DNA from: Nereocystis luetkeana
Lineage: Eukaryota; Sar; Phaeophyceae; Laminariales; Laminariaceae
Length of the DNA: 64,000 bases
Reading direction: 5' to 3'
NCBI GenBank assembly: GCA_031213475.1
Contig: JARUPZ010000024.1
Location: 2,453,403 to 2,517,402 of the forward strand
The first letter of the stretch is position 1. Each line of letters starts with the position of its first letter. Shown here in pieces: positions 45,901 to 53,784 of this stretch. The notes below the pieces were generated by a model. It made no database searches. It saw nothing but the letters and a program-made list of their open reading frames with translations, and was not told where the DNA came from. Made by a program: the position numbers and the translations under genes.

Positions 45901-47175
45901 TGAAAAGTGGCACCGCCAGCAGCAGTAGCAGCGGCAGCATCATCATAAACAATCGTAGAGGCACCACAACAACAACAACAACAGACACAAACAGACAACA
46001 GAAGTAGAGGCATTGACAACAACCGCACCGACACCACATGATCAAACAAACAGCAACAGCAACAGCTACAACGCCGACCACGACCACGACAACAACGACA
46101 ACAACAACCTTTGCATGTTGGGATCCTCTTGGGGGGAAGTTTGACGACAAAATAAGTGATTGTTACAGCAACGCCCACGCAGGACTCTGGGAGATAATAA
46201 AACGTTTGGTGTCCGAGTTTCAAATGGTTGAAGGCAAGGAGTCCGACCGCACGGGCACAGCAGCATGATCCTCTACCCGTACAGTACTGCTGGGAGCGTA
46301 CGCCGCTCGTAGACGGAAGAGAAACACCATTTTTTTTTTTATCGCTTTTAAAAGTCGCTATCGAGGGGTCCCACGCGGGCGAACATACCGCGTGCAGTAC
46401 AACTACAACTATGCACCCGCTTTGAAGAAAAAACGCCTGACCATAATATTGAAAATCCTGTTTCGTGCCCGGTGAAACGTAAAACGAAAAAAAAAACTAG
46501 GTGGGACACAGCCACAGCAGAAGCTACTGTACCACACGGTACCACAATCTTGTGCTTGGTACTAATGCCATGCTACAGCAAAACCATTGCTACTCTCGTG
46601 TGGGAGGCGTTCTCCCGTGCTCCAAGGGCTCTGCCCCCTTTTCTTGCGTCTGCACAAAACAGTGCTCGTCGCACCAATCGTCACCTCGAAAAAAAAAAAC
46701 ATGGGAAACGAATTAGCAGCACACAGCTGGAAGCTATTTGCTGGACTTCGTACGAATACCGTGCCTCAGGGGTATAAGCGAGGCGTGGCGATTGCCAAAA
46801 AATACGCACGAGCAAAAAAGAAAACGACACAGTTCACAGGCATGAATATCCGTAAACGCTAGAAGGTGCCCGCAGTGTTTCGGTCGTTTTAGTAGCGCAG
46901 TGCGCTGAGACATGTATTTGACTCTATTTCCAAATAATAAATGGTCTCCCAAATGGGACCTCAGTCCTAATGGGGTTCAGAGCCCTGTCCTGCCTCACGG
47001 CTACAACAGGCAGAAGGCCTCGTCGTATCAGTCCATCGATAGCGTCATACTGTAGCCTCACCTCCTCCATGAAGGCATCATCTCCAGCCATCGCCGCGAA
47101 GACGCCCTCGACGCCAAGGGGGGCGGATCGGGCCGACGCATCGAGGACGGCTTGCACCAGTGCCGGAGGCGAGTA
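32771..47175 (-). CDS. JmjC/cupin_4 (RIOX-like) oxygenase, nine exons found, 5' end missing
   Basis: Exons, 5' to 3': 47175-47062, 45890-45786, 43118-43032, 42225-42052, 41160-40999, 39767-39496, 35357-35231, 34490-34390, 33032-32771 (stop TAA). All junctions join in phase with GT-AG borders. Key features: NLYITAAGQ and SAPPHTDKQD (exon 4) supply the HxD iron ligands, QTQ|GRKRWRVF crosses exons 4/5, ILYVPAGFPHTTDT and SVHLTVGIDTHIWGL (exon 6) supply the distal His. This is the cupin_4 layout of 2-oxoglutarate/Fe(II) oxygenases related to ribosomal oxygenases and JmjC demethylases. The C-terminal exons are helical and charged, ending in a Gly/Ala-rich tail and KKKKAKRK, a likely nuclear or nucleolar signal. 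Exon 1 here has no ATG before an in-frame stop, so at least one 5' exon above 47.2 kb was missed. The substrate is unknown. A missed exon between 39.5 and 35.4 kb is possible. Confidence 0.88.
33040..33305. repeat. G-tracts at the last JmjC intron acceptor
   Basis: Long G homopolymers and a (GGGGT)n run lie just upstream, on the coding strand, of the final exon. On the minus strand this is a C/T-rich acceptor tract. Confidence 0.7.
33310..33800. repeat. Degenerate ~60-bp tandem repeat in the last JmjC intron
   Basis: Units repeat the theme CGGTAAGC, GTGTTCTCGGA, then ATCGGAAAC with strong divergence, about eight times. There is no coding signal. Confidence 0.55.
34040..34390 (-). repeat. Two R1 repeats in minus orientation, tail touching a splice donor
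   Basis: Copies lie at about 34,045-34,185 and 34,185-34,370. A further G-tract at 34,370-34,384 directly follows the donor GTAAG of exon 8 of the JmjC gene on the coding strand. Confidence 0.85.
34575..34925. repeat. Degenerate (CAAC/CAAT/CGAC)n array
   Basis: About 350 bp of tetranucleotides of the type AACC, AATC and GACC lie in the JmjC intron. A shorter stretch flanks exon 7 at 35,160-35,225. Confidence 0.8.
34910..34970 (-). pseudogene. Decayed echo of the 3' part of JmjC exon 7
   Basis: It reads TTGGCCTCCTCATCTGGCAA and TCCTTCCCTCCAG, matching 35,240-35,285. Like the real exon end, it is preceded by a CAAC-type tetranucleotide run. It is too diverged and short to be a functional exon. 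Confidence 0.6.
34970..35145 (+). repeat. Two short R1 repeats with long C-tracts
   Basis: The first ends at about 35,070 in a C-tract of over 25 bases. The second (35,085-35,145) keeps only the last 40 bases of R1. Confidence 0.8.
35400..35490 (-). repeat. R1 repeat fragment, minus orientation
   Basis: A G-tract is followed by TGCACTCATTATCATGCATG and the R1 body to GCTATAATGCCGGAAGG. Confidence 0.75.
35515..35957. mobile_element. M1 MITE split by a tRNA-derived SINE
   Basis: The left M1 part is at 35,515-35,572 and the right part at about 35,918-35,957. The SINE occupies the gap. The left end is mutated (TTACGTGGGACCATAG). Confidence 0.8.
35573..35917 (+). mobile_element. tRNA-derived SINE, copy 1
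   Basis: The head holds an A box (TGGCTTGGTAGG) and, 44 bases on, a B box (GGTTCAAGTC) as in an internal Pol III promoter of a tRNA. A tRNA-unrelated body follows (CGAGCAGTGGGAATGCTGAA, CGTACCGGGGGGGAG, GGCTTGTCCAGAAG) and an A-rich end. It matches 49,768-50,125 along most of its length and 62,520-62,910 over the body. There is no coding capacity. Movement by a LINE partner is inferred. Confidence 0.8.
36160..36225. repeat. TTAA-type MITE end
   Basis: CTTAACCGTTGTAAGTACC with CAGTCCCG and GGGACAAACTACTC match the ends at 25,262. The other end was not found. Confidence 0.4.
36890..37342 (-). repeat. R1 repeat, near full length, minus orientation
   Basis: It runs from the G-tract to AACGGCACCCTGGTTGTCTA and matches the whole of 38,976-39,450 reversed. 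An M1 MITE begins at 37,345, right at its end. It includes an A-run (AACGAAAAAAAAAACGGCACC) near the 5' terminus. Confidence 0.88.
37345..37448. mobile_element. M1 MITE, full length
   Basis: This copy lies next to the 5' end of an R1 repeat, with TA on the left. Confidence 0.9.
38185..38250 (-). pseudogene. Decayed echo of the 3' end of JmjC exon 6
   Basis: CCACCGTGCGCTCCCC and CCGAGAGGCAGGGCCGT also occur at 39,499-39,540 at the real exon end. The copy lies 1.3 kb downstream in the intron and carries small differences. Confidence 0.7.
38270..38910 (+). repeat. Cluster of R1 repeats and one R2
   Basis: R1 pieces lie at 38,273-38,360, 38,605-38,712 and 38,713-38,910. An R2 copy at 38,449-38,602 ends in a C-tract. 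The middle R1 lacks a tract and abuts the next R1 directly. Confidence 0.85.
38976..39450 (+). repeat. R1 repeat, full-length reference copy (~475 bp)
   Basis: It starts near GAGCTAGACAACCGGGGTAC followed by a T-run. It goes through TTACATAGTGCTCCCATTGC, CGTCCATATGCAAGTCCGCC, CCTTCATGCGACTCGCC, GGTCGGTGAAAACCCGAC and CGCCTACGGCCATGCATGAG, ending CGAGTACA plus over 25 C. No ORF of note and no clear tRNA boxes were found. Other copies lack variable lengths of the 5' side but keep this 3' end, the pattern of LINE-mobilised SINEs. Confidence 0.88.
39790..40470 (-). repeat. Array of R1 (and one R2) fragments, minus orientation
   Basis: R1 pieces lie at about 39,815-39,905, 39,935-39,990, 40,025-40,160 and 40,395-40,460. 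A short R2 piece is at about 40,295-40,348. Each begins with a G-tract on the + strand. The arrangement in JmjC intron 5 suggests repeated insertion or local duplication. Confidence 0.8.
40500..40705 (-). repeat. R2 repeat, long copy, minus orientation
   Basis: A G-tract is followed by TTGCTTGCCTTAGTCATTTG, CCTTTCGAGACGGAGCACCG and CACCTCCAACAGTTGGGGC, to GTGGCCACCATCTACC. It matches 44,995-45,215 over about 200 bases. Confidence 0.82.
40733..40837. mobile_element. M1 MITE, full length
   Basis: The ends are TTACGGGGGACCACAATAAA and CTATGGTCCCCCGTAA. It lies in JmjC intron 5. Confidence 0.9.
41265..41395 (-). repeat. R1 fragment between G-tracts
   Basis: Only CTCCTTATCGTGCATGG and CGTCGTATGACCATAGG remain, with G-tracts on both sides. 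Confidence 0.65.
41405..41570. repeat. (GTTGTC/GTTGTT)n microsatellite
   Basis: This is a degenerate TTG/TCG triplet run in JmjC intron 4, between exons 4 and 5. Confidence 0.75.
41880..42040 (+). repeat. R1 repeat; C-tracts on both sides, close to a splice donor
   Basis: The R1 terminal piece (41,921-42,020) ends in a C-tract that stops 11 bases from the donor of JmjC exon 4 on the other strand. Confidence 0.8.
42395..42975. repeat. (CTG)n then (CTA)n triplet expansions
   Basis: CTG repeats at 42,398-42,432 are followed by over 400 bp of almost pure CTA/ACT triplets (42,545-42,975) in JmjC intron 3. Confidence 0.92.
43260..43745. repeat. ~85-bp minisatellite (GACAAACCCCTCATCTAACG units)
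   Basis: Five or six units each hold a T-rich stretch, then (C/G)AGACAAACCCCTCATC and GTGATGATGTTTTTTC. Units resemble acceptor-plus-exon borders but have no consistent frame. Confidence 0.75.
43965..44125 (+). repeat. R1 repeat with C-tract in JmjC intron 2
   Basis: This is the terminal piece with the AATGTCTGCCTGGTCGGTG start. Another long C-tract, not attached to R1, is at 44,250-44,276. Confidence 0.85.
44550..44980 (-). repeat. R1, R2 and R1 in a row, minus orientation
   Basis: R1 at 44,560-44,680, R2 at about 44,725-44,800 and R1 at 44,865-44,975, each headed by a G-tract. Confidence 0.82.
44985..45220 (-). repeat. R2 repeat, long copy, minus orientation
   Basis: It contains CCTTTCGAGACGGAGCACCG, ACATCTCCAACATCGGGCG and GTAACCACCATCTACATGG. 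It is the longest R2 copy in the window. Confidence 0.8.
45420..45690 (-). pseudogene. Two decayed echoes of the 3' end of JmjC exon 2
   Basis: AAGTCGGCGTCGACGGCGGC (real copy at about 45,792) recurs at about 45,615 within CCTCGATGAAGTCGGCGTCG, and in weaker form at about 45,512. The echoes share a following GGCGGTGTTGGT plus G-tract, showing tandem duplication of exon end plus intron start. Confidence 0.75.
45700..45770 (-). repeat. R2 fragment beside JmjC exon 2
   Basis: GTACTCATTTGTTGTTTGCC to CGAGACGGAG. A G-tract at 45,772-45,780 follows, touching the donor of exon 2. Confidence 0.7.
46205..46380. repeat. Dispersed repeat R3, copy 1
   Basis: GGTGTCCGAGTTTCAAATGG, CGGGCACAGCAGCATGATCC and CGCTATCGAGGGGTCCC match 60,598-60,870 in the same order. 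Confidence 0.6.
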
Positions 47176-47209
47176 CTGCTCCTCCCCTCCCTCCGCGGCT
47201 GTTTTTTAG

Positions 47210-47530
47210 GCGGGTACATCACCATCGTCGTCATCGCCATCACCATTGACATCGACGTCATCGTCGTCATCGCCATCGATATCGATACGGACATTGCCGT
47301 CATCCCCATCATCGTCATGACCAGCATCGTTGCCATTATCACCATTCACCATCACCATTACCATCATAACCGCCACCGTCAACACCACCACCACCACCAC
47401 CACCACCACCACCACGACCATCACCATCATCAACACCACCCCCACCACCATAATCACCACCATCGACGTAATCGCCACCAGCGCCACCAGCACCAGCATC
47501 ACCACCATCAGTGCCACCACCGCCAGGGTC
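47210..47530. repeat. (ATC/ACC)n triplet array upstream of JmjC exon 1
   Basis: Over 300 bp of CATCGTCATC and CACCACCAC triplets. It may lie in the 5'-most intron. A candidate leader ATG on the minus strand at about 47,611 could not be linked to exon 1. Confidence 0.85.
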
Positions 47531-48142
47531 ACAGATATGCCAGACGCGGACGGGGGATGGGGCGCGAGAGCAGCAGGGAGCAGAGTCAATGGTCGCCGCC
47601 GTGGAAGCCATGCGAGAATCCGGGTGAGGGTCAGGAATAGTTGAAATGTTGCACACCTCTGATCGACAAATCGATTCCCACTTCATGGTCTACATGATTC
47701 AGGGCGGATACATTGACGTCATCACCCACGGCCAATTTTCCAAATATTTTTTTTTTTCCTAAAAAGTGACGCCACGATTCCGATTCACGTAATGTCGACC
47801 AGGGATTTCCCACCAATAAAAAAATCGAAACCTAAAAAAATTGAAGAAACAGAAAACTGCGGGCAGGGAACCCTCGAAAAAATATACCAGGGTATATTTT
47901 TAAATATTTCCCAAAATATAGACACCCCCTGCAGCTTCAGATTTAGCCTTCCTCGTATACCTGGTATGTACCTGGTATATTTTTATACGGACTTTATGTA
48001 CTTCCTGCAATAAGATTAACATATGAAAACCGGTAGTACGCGCGATCGGAGCATCACACACAGCTTGCAAAATATGAGTTTTCGGCCAAAACCCTCGATC
48101 TCACAGCTGTTGTTAAATGTTACGAGTATTCCTGACCTATTA

Positions 48143-48584
48143 TTACGGGGGACCATAGTTAATAGGACCAAATACTGTTAGTAAAAATGGTCAAATATAT
48201 AGGATTTTATGTACACCATAGGTCCTATTAACTATGACCCCCCGTAATAGTAGGTAATACGATCTATTTACGGGGGCCCACAATAAATAGGACCACATAT
48301 TGTTAGTAAAAATAGCCAAATAGGTAGGTGTCTGTGTGTAACGTAGGTCCTATTTAATATGGCCCCCCGTAATAGAGTACGGTATTACGGGGGACCATAG
48401 TCAATAGGACCAAATATTGTTAGTAGAAATGTTCAAATATATAGGTTTTTATGTATACCACAGGTCCTATTAACTATGGTCCACCGTAATACCAGTTAAT
48501 AGGACCAAATATTGTGAGTAGAAATGTTCAAATAGATAGGTTTTTATGTATACCACAGGTCCTATTAACTATGGTCCCCCATAA
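48143..48584. mobile_element. Cluster of four M1 MITEs
   Basis: Copies lie at 48,143-48,247, 48,268-48,372, 48,385-48,489 and 48,492-48,584 (the last lacks its outer left end). The third and fourth share a GTAGAAATGTTCAAATA centre, unlike the others, so the fourth is probably a local duplication. Confidence 0.88.
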
Positions 48585-48599
48585 TAGTAGCTTATGTTG

Positions 48600-49765
48600 C
48601 CGGGTGGAACCCGTGCAATCTGCACGATCTGGAACATGTTTCCTGTGTTGGATCTGTACAATGAAGAACCTGCACAGCATATCACAACGGCCGTTTAAGA
48701 TCTATCCGATGATCCATCTAATCTACTAGCGGTAGATCGTGATTGTTTGGACGTGTGGAAGATTTTTGGTATGTATATACATTTACCCCCACGGTGGATG
48801 GGGCCACGTACACGTTCCCGACATTTTGTACCGGTACGTACAAACAGTACATGGAAAATACTATAAATACCAGTATGAAAACATGGTGTTGCTATGAAAA
48901 TAGGCGGGAGAAATAATGAAATACCTGGCCCAGCGAGCGACCGCTGTCCAGCTACAAGCAACATCCCTGTCCGTTCGCGTCTTCTACCAGTCTGTCAGCA
49001 CCGTTCCGTGCGGCATTCCCTTGGTATACCCACAAGCACGCGCGAAAAAACAAACAATGCCAGTTGCTACATACTAAAAATACGTACTCAGCCGAATAAT
49101 ATGAACCATAACGCCGAATTATCTCTGCAACAACAAAATGCAGGTTACTACTGTATCAAGATCGGTTCCCGATCCCTACTATTAATACTACTAACATTTT
49201 CCTTTAATACGAAATAACACATGTGCCCTTCTCTGAAAATGAAAAAAAAAGAAAAAAAAAAAAGAGAGAAGAATGTGATCACTTGTACATACATACTGAC
49301 AGTTACGTGATTGTCCTCGCAATAGCAGCTGCAACAATGTTCGCGGTACAGCATGCAGAGTCAACCATTGATACTTGAAACCATAGTCGGGTCATGCATT
49401 GATAACAAGCGGGTGTATCAAACCACTCTGTCCGAAATTGTAAGGAACGTTTGCCCAACAACTCTTGTGAAAAAACGGCCCAAACATTACCGGACAGAAA
49501 GCGAGCACCGACGAAGAAAACAGATACAACAGGACCCAGTAGCTGGAATACGCCAACCGAGTGGGGTGGAAATTTCCGAGCCGATTTTCGATTGCACGCA
49601 CGACGGAAATGGTGGCTCTGGAAAACACATTTTTCCGTGATACGTAGAATAGGCGCATCGCTCGACGTTTGTGCGTTTGCGCTCTCCTTCTCGCTGTCGA
49701 GAAAATCGGTTTAGAGATTCGTCCTCGAGAGCGAGGGGTTGCGTATTCGTAACATTGCACGGCAT
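48600..49765. other. Intergenic DNA, no clear gene
   Basis: GATC-rich repeat sequence lies at 48,600-48,745. The open frames at 49,353-49,808 on both strands show no recognisable domain. Confidence 0.4.
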
Positions 49766-49767
49766 TC

Positions 49768-50125
49768 CCGGTGGCTTGGTAGGTGGTCCGCGTGCCTATC
49801 AAGATCAATTTCGGGGTTCAAGTCCCACCGAGTGCACATGCTCGCAGGAACTTTTTGTTGCATGCAGAAATTGATTAGCGGAAAGCGCGAGAGCGTGAGT
49901 TAGCTACATTCGATGAAAATCGACGAGCAGTGGGAATGCTGAACCCTATGCGCGACAAAAAATAAAGGCACGTACCGGGGGGGAGAAGGGACGACATCTG
50001 TGACCACGGCTTGTCCAGAAGATCGCCGACGGTAAAAACCTCTTACCAGGTACCAGGTACGAGCTATTATAGGCTGGAAAGTAATAGTGATGAAAAAAAA
50101 TAATGTTACGTCCTCGTACCAGGTA
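49768..50125 (+). mobile_element. tRNA-derived SINE, copy 2
   Basis: The head has TGGCTTGGTAGG and GGTTCAAGTCCCACCGAG. The body matches copy 1. The 3' part carries two abutting CCAGGTA inserts at 50,046-50,059 and a third at 50,117-50,125 that are absent from copies 1 and 3. Confidence 0.82.
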
Positions 50126-50354
50126 CGTCCTTGTAACGCGCTGTGGGCATATACAGCATGCACAGCAGTTCATATCACTTTGAGCGGAGATGTGAGGACC
50201 GTTTAGTACTCATACCGTATTCACACTCTGATGACCCTTACATTGCCGACAAAAAGGGAGGCCAGACAATCAATAGACGGCGATGCTCGTATGTATGTGT
50301 ATTTGCTGTACTCCCACATATCCTACCGTACAACGCACAACGCGTTTCGATGTG

Positions 50355-50415
50355 GGAATACCCCCCTCCCCCCCCCCCCCCCCCCCCCCGGCCCCCCGCG
50401 ACCCCCCCCCCCTCC
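50355..50415. repeat. C-tracts without R1 body
   Basis: Several C homopolymers lie next to a short sequence (50,416-50,510) that reads open on both strands. No domain is recognised. Confidence 0.5.
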
Positions 50416-51165
50416 TCCGAATGTCAAGGTTGATTTTCTTGATGACAGCGGGGAGAGTGCAGGCTTCGAGCGACGCGTCTACACGTACGGAATTTATCAA
50501 CCTCGACCTGACCTCGAGGTGTTTTTATCAGACCCCACCATTACCATTTTTTTCGTTATGTGAGGCAGCCTGGTTTTGGTGGACAGAGGCTCTGAAATTC
50601 ATCCTGTTGATGCGCAAGGAGTGTTTCATCTGTCTTGCGTGTATCGTTTATACTATGTTCTGTACCAGGTATTATTGTGAGGCGGTGCTGTTAATACTGG
50701 CTGCTTCTGCTGTACGACGACGTGTACGTAAATGAATATAATACCGCTGCAAAACGACGTTGAGGGGCGAATTACTTGGAATTAGTATTGGATGTTCGAT
50801 GACGTTGGCAGCAACTCGTCGTACATGCGTACCGACCAGGGTACGCTTTTGAAAGTACTAGGTATCAGGTTTGGCAAGCTACTGCTGCTGTGGCAACTGC
50901 CTCCACGAGTTGGGGGACCGAGGGCTTGGAGCAACCGCTGGATGCTGGATGGCGCTTACTGCTGTCGTAGCCTAGCAAAGTGAAGTGCTACGAGCAGAAC
51001 CGCAGCTTCTTTTGTACGCACTGCTGCAAGTAGTACACTCGTACGACGAACCCCGCAAAGGTCATGTATGTACGTACGTGTATAGAAAGCGGCCCATTTT
51101 CGCTGTTGCACCCAACTATACAGCAGCAGTCAATTGCGCCCCTGTACCACCACAGCCATCGCCAC

Positions 51166-51453
51166 CACCCCCGCAAAATTCTCGTCGGCACCAACGGTGA
51201 AAGACTCGGACGAGGGGATTCTAATACCTCCTCTCGGGATAGGAGGGCCGCGTGGCACTGTGCGCACAACCTCACCAACGCTTGCTGCCCCGCTGCTTGA
51301 AGCAGTGCTTGCCGTCGAGGCGATACGTGTGATGCTGCTGCTCCCGCTGATGCCGCGCCGAGGGGTTGCCAGCGCCGGCCCCGTGAACGCCCGGGTGCTA
51401 GTGCTCCACAAGAAGAGGAGGGTGGTTGCGGATAACTCCATAGGAGCCCTCAT
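51166..51453 (-). CDS. Possible plastid-targeted protein, leader exon
   Basis: The minus-strand ATG at 51,453 has good context (GCACCATGA). It starts with a short basic end, a hydrophobic core (LSATTLLFLW) and STSTRA followed by FTGPALATPRRG. A signal peptide whose cleavage is followed by Phe and an Arg/Ser/Thr-rich, acid-poor transit part is the bipartite leader of plastid proteins in heterokont algae. The remainder is Ser/Pro-rich up to about residue 95, after which the frame becomes Val-rich and a donor is likely near 51,166-51,180. The mature protein was not identified. The exon border and the gene itself are tentative. Confidence 0.35.
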
Positions 51454-51619
51454 GGTGCGACCGTAGCGTGGACCAGAGGCTACGTACTGTTGCTGAGAGG
51501 AGCCCGCGGATCATGAGGAGGGAGTTGTAGTGATGGTTCGGAGGGATTCTGAAACGGGAAACGGGGAGGTTTTAAAGCCGCAGCCAGTGTGGCTCCTTTT
51601 TGTCGTTGTGACGACTACT

Positions 51620-51735
51620 CACTGTTTTGCGGTTGTCCTCTTTTTACCTATCTACCTCAGTAGTGTCCATCCTGATTCCTTATCCTACGCAGAGGGATTT
51701 TAATTATGTGGTCACAGACTGTGACTGAGACTAAA
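51620..51735. repeat. LINE 3'-end-like repeat
   Basis: GTAGTGTCCATCCTGATTCC and TTAATTATGTGGTCACAGAC match 28,925-29,045. Confidence 0.6.
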
Positions 51736-51829
51736 ACCAAAACAAACGTATTCGCAAAGGAATCGGGGGGCAAAAAGAAAAAAGCAAGTGAAATGTCTCG
51801 TACAAACGCGGTGCGAAAACACATCACAA

Positions 51830-52030
51830 TCGAGACATATTACGCAGCTGAGCTTGCAAAGTTGAGTACCAGGTATCAACTATGTAATCAGTCGAACTCA
51901 CAGCTGACGTATTTCATCATTTTATATTCAGTAAAAACGGGATATAGACGAGGCATATTACGCAGCTTGCAAAGTTGAGTATCAACTATGTAATCAGTCG
52001 AACTCACAGCTGACGTATTTCATCATTAAA
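51830..52030. repeat. ~110-bp tandem duplication that shows an empty site for CCAGGTA
   Basis: Unit 1 (51,838-51,933) reads GTTGAGTACCAGGTATCAAC. Unit 2 (51,949-52,027) reads GTTGAGTATCAAC at the same place. The units are otherwise nearly identical around this point. Confidence 0.9.
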
Positions 52031-52139
52031 AAAAAAAAAATCAAGACCAGAGAAAAATAAGAGCAAAAAGGCAATAATACCTGGTACTAAAAAACGACCC
52101 GGACGGTCGTACATGGTACGATCGAGGCAAAAGACCAAG

Positions 52140-53170
52140 GTGCTATTAATACAAGAAAATCATACGTGCTCAAAAGAGGAACATACAACTGCTGCACGGA
52201 CGAAGCAATACAAAGAGGAGGAGGAAGTTACCGGCATCAAAGATGGCGTTGGGGGGAAGGAAACAAAGGGAACAAAGAGAGAAATTGGGTAAAAAGCAAG
52301 AAGGAAGAGCGATCTCTGAGGAAGAGTAAAAACGATGTAAGAAAAAAACGTACTCGAGGCGATGATAGTAACATGGGTTCCCGTCTCTGCTAGAAAACCG
52401 ATCAGGGGACCTTGCAACACACTCTGCCATCTCCTCCCTACCCTCGTCAATAGCGGTGCCAAGTGTCAGCACTTATTGTCGCGCCCCGCCCATTGAACAA
52501 CTCAAAACAAGGAACAAAGTAAACAAAAATACTTGAGTCAGGGGCTAGTAGTCGAACCGATACCTTGCCACACGACCTGCCATTTCGTTTATGCGTCGTC
52601 TACAGTCAGTACCCCCCCCCCTATGGTCATGCGACTACGGCCATGCATGAGATCGAGTACATTTCTCCTATCGAGTACCCCCCCCCCCCCTCTCCCCTTG
52701 TTGCCGCTCTTGGCGTCCTCAGTTAGTTGGTTGCTGCGTGCCGTAGCCAAGTCCTCTCTGCCTCGTCCCTGTGCCACCTCGCCATGAAACAGTCCGCCGC
52801 TTCGAAGCCCCCCCGATACCAGTTCCCACGCTTCTTACCTGCCCTCGGCTATAACAATACCGTCTCAACCCCGAAGAGCAAAGGGGAGTTTTCCGTGGAC
52901 CCCTCGGCGGCGTGCAAAACCCTGAGGTCGTCTGCTGCTATAGATATTGTGGGCGCAGTTTTTTTCTGGTCGACCTGGTTTGGGATTCTCCACACCAGCC
53001 ACATCGTCCAAAACATGACCCGACGGGTCAACCGCTAATTGGTCGTCCGCTGTACGCCCCCCGCAAAGAAGAGGCGTCGTTTACGGATGGTCGTCTCAAC
53101 GACCCGCATTTGTGCTTTCTTGGCGGCCTTGGCGTACGACACATGAGTGAGGTGGTCGGTGCTGTTATCG
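52140..53170 (-). mobile_element. LINE fragment, same family as 28.9-32.0 kb
   Basis: A GA-rich stretch (52,200-52,370) and CTTGCAACACACTCTGCC correspond to the 3' region of the LINE. 52,770-53,110 matches 30,000-30,320 (CGCCCCCCGCAAAGAAGAG, TTTACGGATGGTCGTC). Only the C-terminal and 3' portion survives, split by an R1 repeat at 52,605-52,692. Confidence 0.75.
52605..52692 (+). repeat. R1 fragment inside the LINE fragment
   Basis: CTATGGTCATGCGACTACGG to TCGAGTA plus C-tract. A C-tract also precedes it. Confidence 0.8.
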
Positions 53171-53449
53171 TATCCCCTCTCCCCTGTAGCGGCGTTATTG
53201 TTTGTAGCAATTGCCCCCTAATCATGCCTGGCAGGCGTAATCGCCTGCTTTTCTGATGAGCGCCTAGCCCCTTCGTTCAGGAGACATCTGACGAGGCAAA
53301 CAGCAACTAAGATAAGAAAAGCTTGAAACATCGTCAAGCACCTCGTGTGAGTGACCAGAACAGAGCCGAAGGCATCAGCCTGCTAGCAGTAGTCGGTTCC
53401 TAGGTCCATACTGCCTTACACCTAACACTGGCGCAAAAAAAAAACGTTC

Positions 53450-53780
53450 CACTACCCACTGTTTGCAGGGAACCAATGTACGGTAAGAGCGGTCCTGGAA
53501 CCGCATCCAGCTGTCGTCATGCCGAACGCGCAGAAAGTGGAAGCACTGACGAACATGCCCATGCCGAAAGACCTGAAACAGCTAACGTCGCCGGCGGTGA
53601 CGTGGAGGGGGGGGGATTTGGTGGAATGGCTGTTGAGGACGTATTGCGTTAATCCAGCGGAGAGGTATCGGGGGAGGTCGGTTGTGTCATGTGGGTTGGT
53701 GCAAAGTTTGCAGCGAGCGAGAAAATATCGAGCTTGCTTGTCACTACGTGTCAACTGGTGAGCTGCGTCGGTTGTGTCCA
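53450..53780 (+). mobile_element. Ty3/gypsy fragment, fossil
   Basis: A short pol piece near 53,519-53,585 (NAQKVEAL and MPMPKDLKQL) is the region between reverse transcriptase and RNase H in Ty3/gypsy elements. The rest of the element is absent or unrecognisable, so it is a broken remnant. No LTRs were found. Confidence 0.65.
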
Positions 53781-53784
53781 GAGC

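Noticed and set aside
22632-48584. M1 MITEs as the source of the TACCWGGTA footprints
   Set aside because: M1 ends in TTACGGGGG, so its excision would not leave CCWGG. Only the TA target is shared.
50231-50563. + strand open frame with KVDFLDDSGESAGFERRVY
   Set aside because: It looks protein-like over about 30 residues, but both strands are open, no splice borders fit and no family is recognised.
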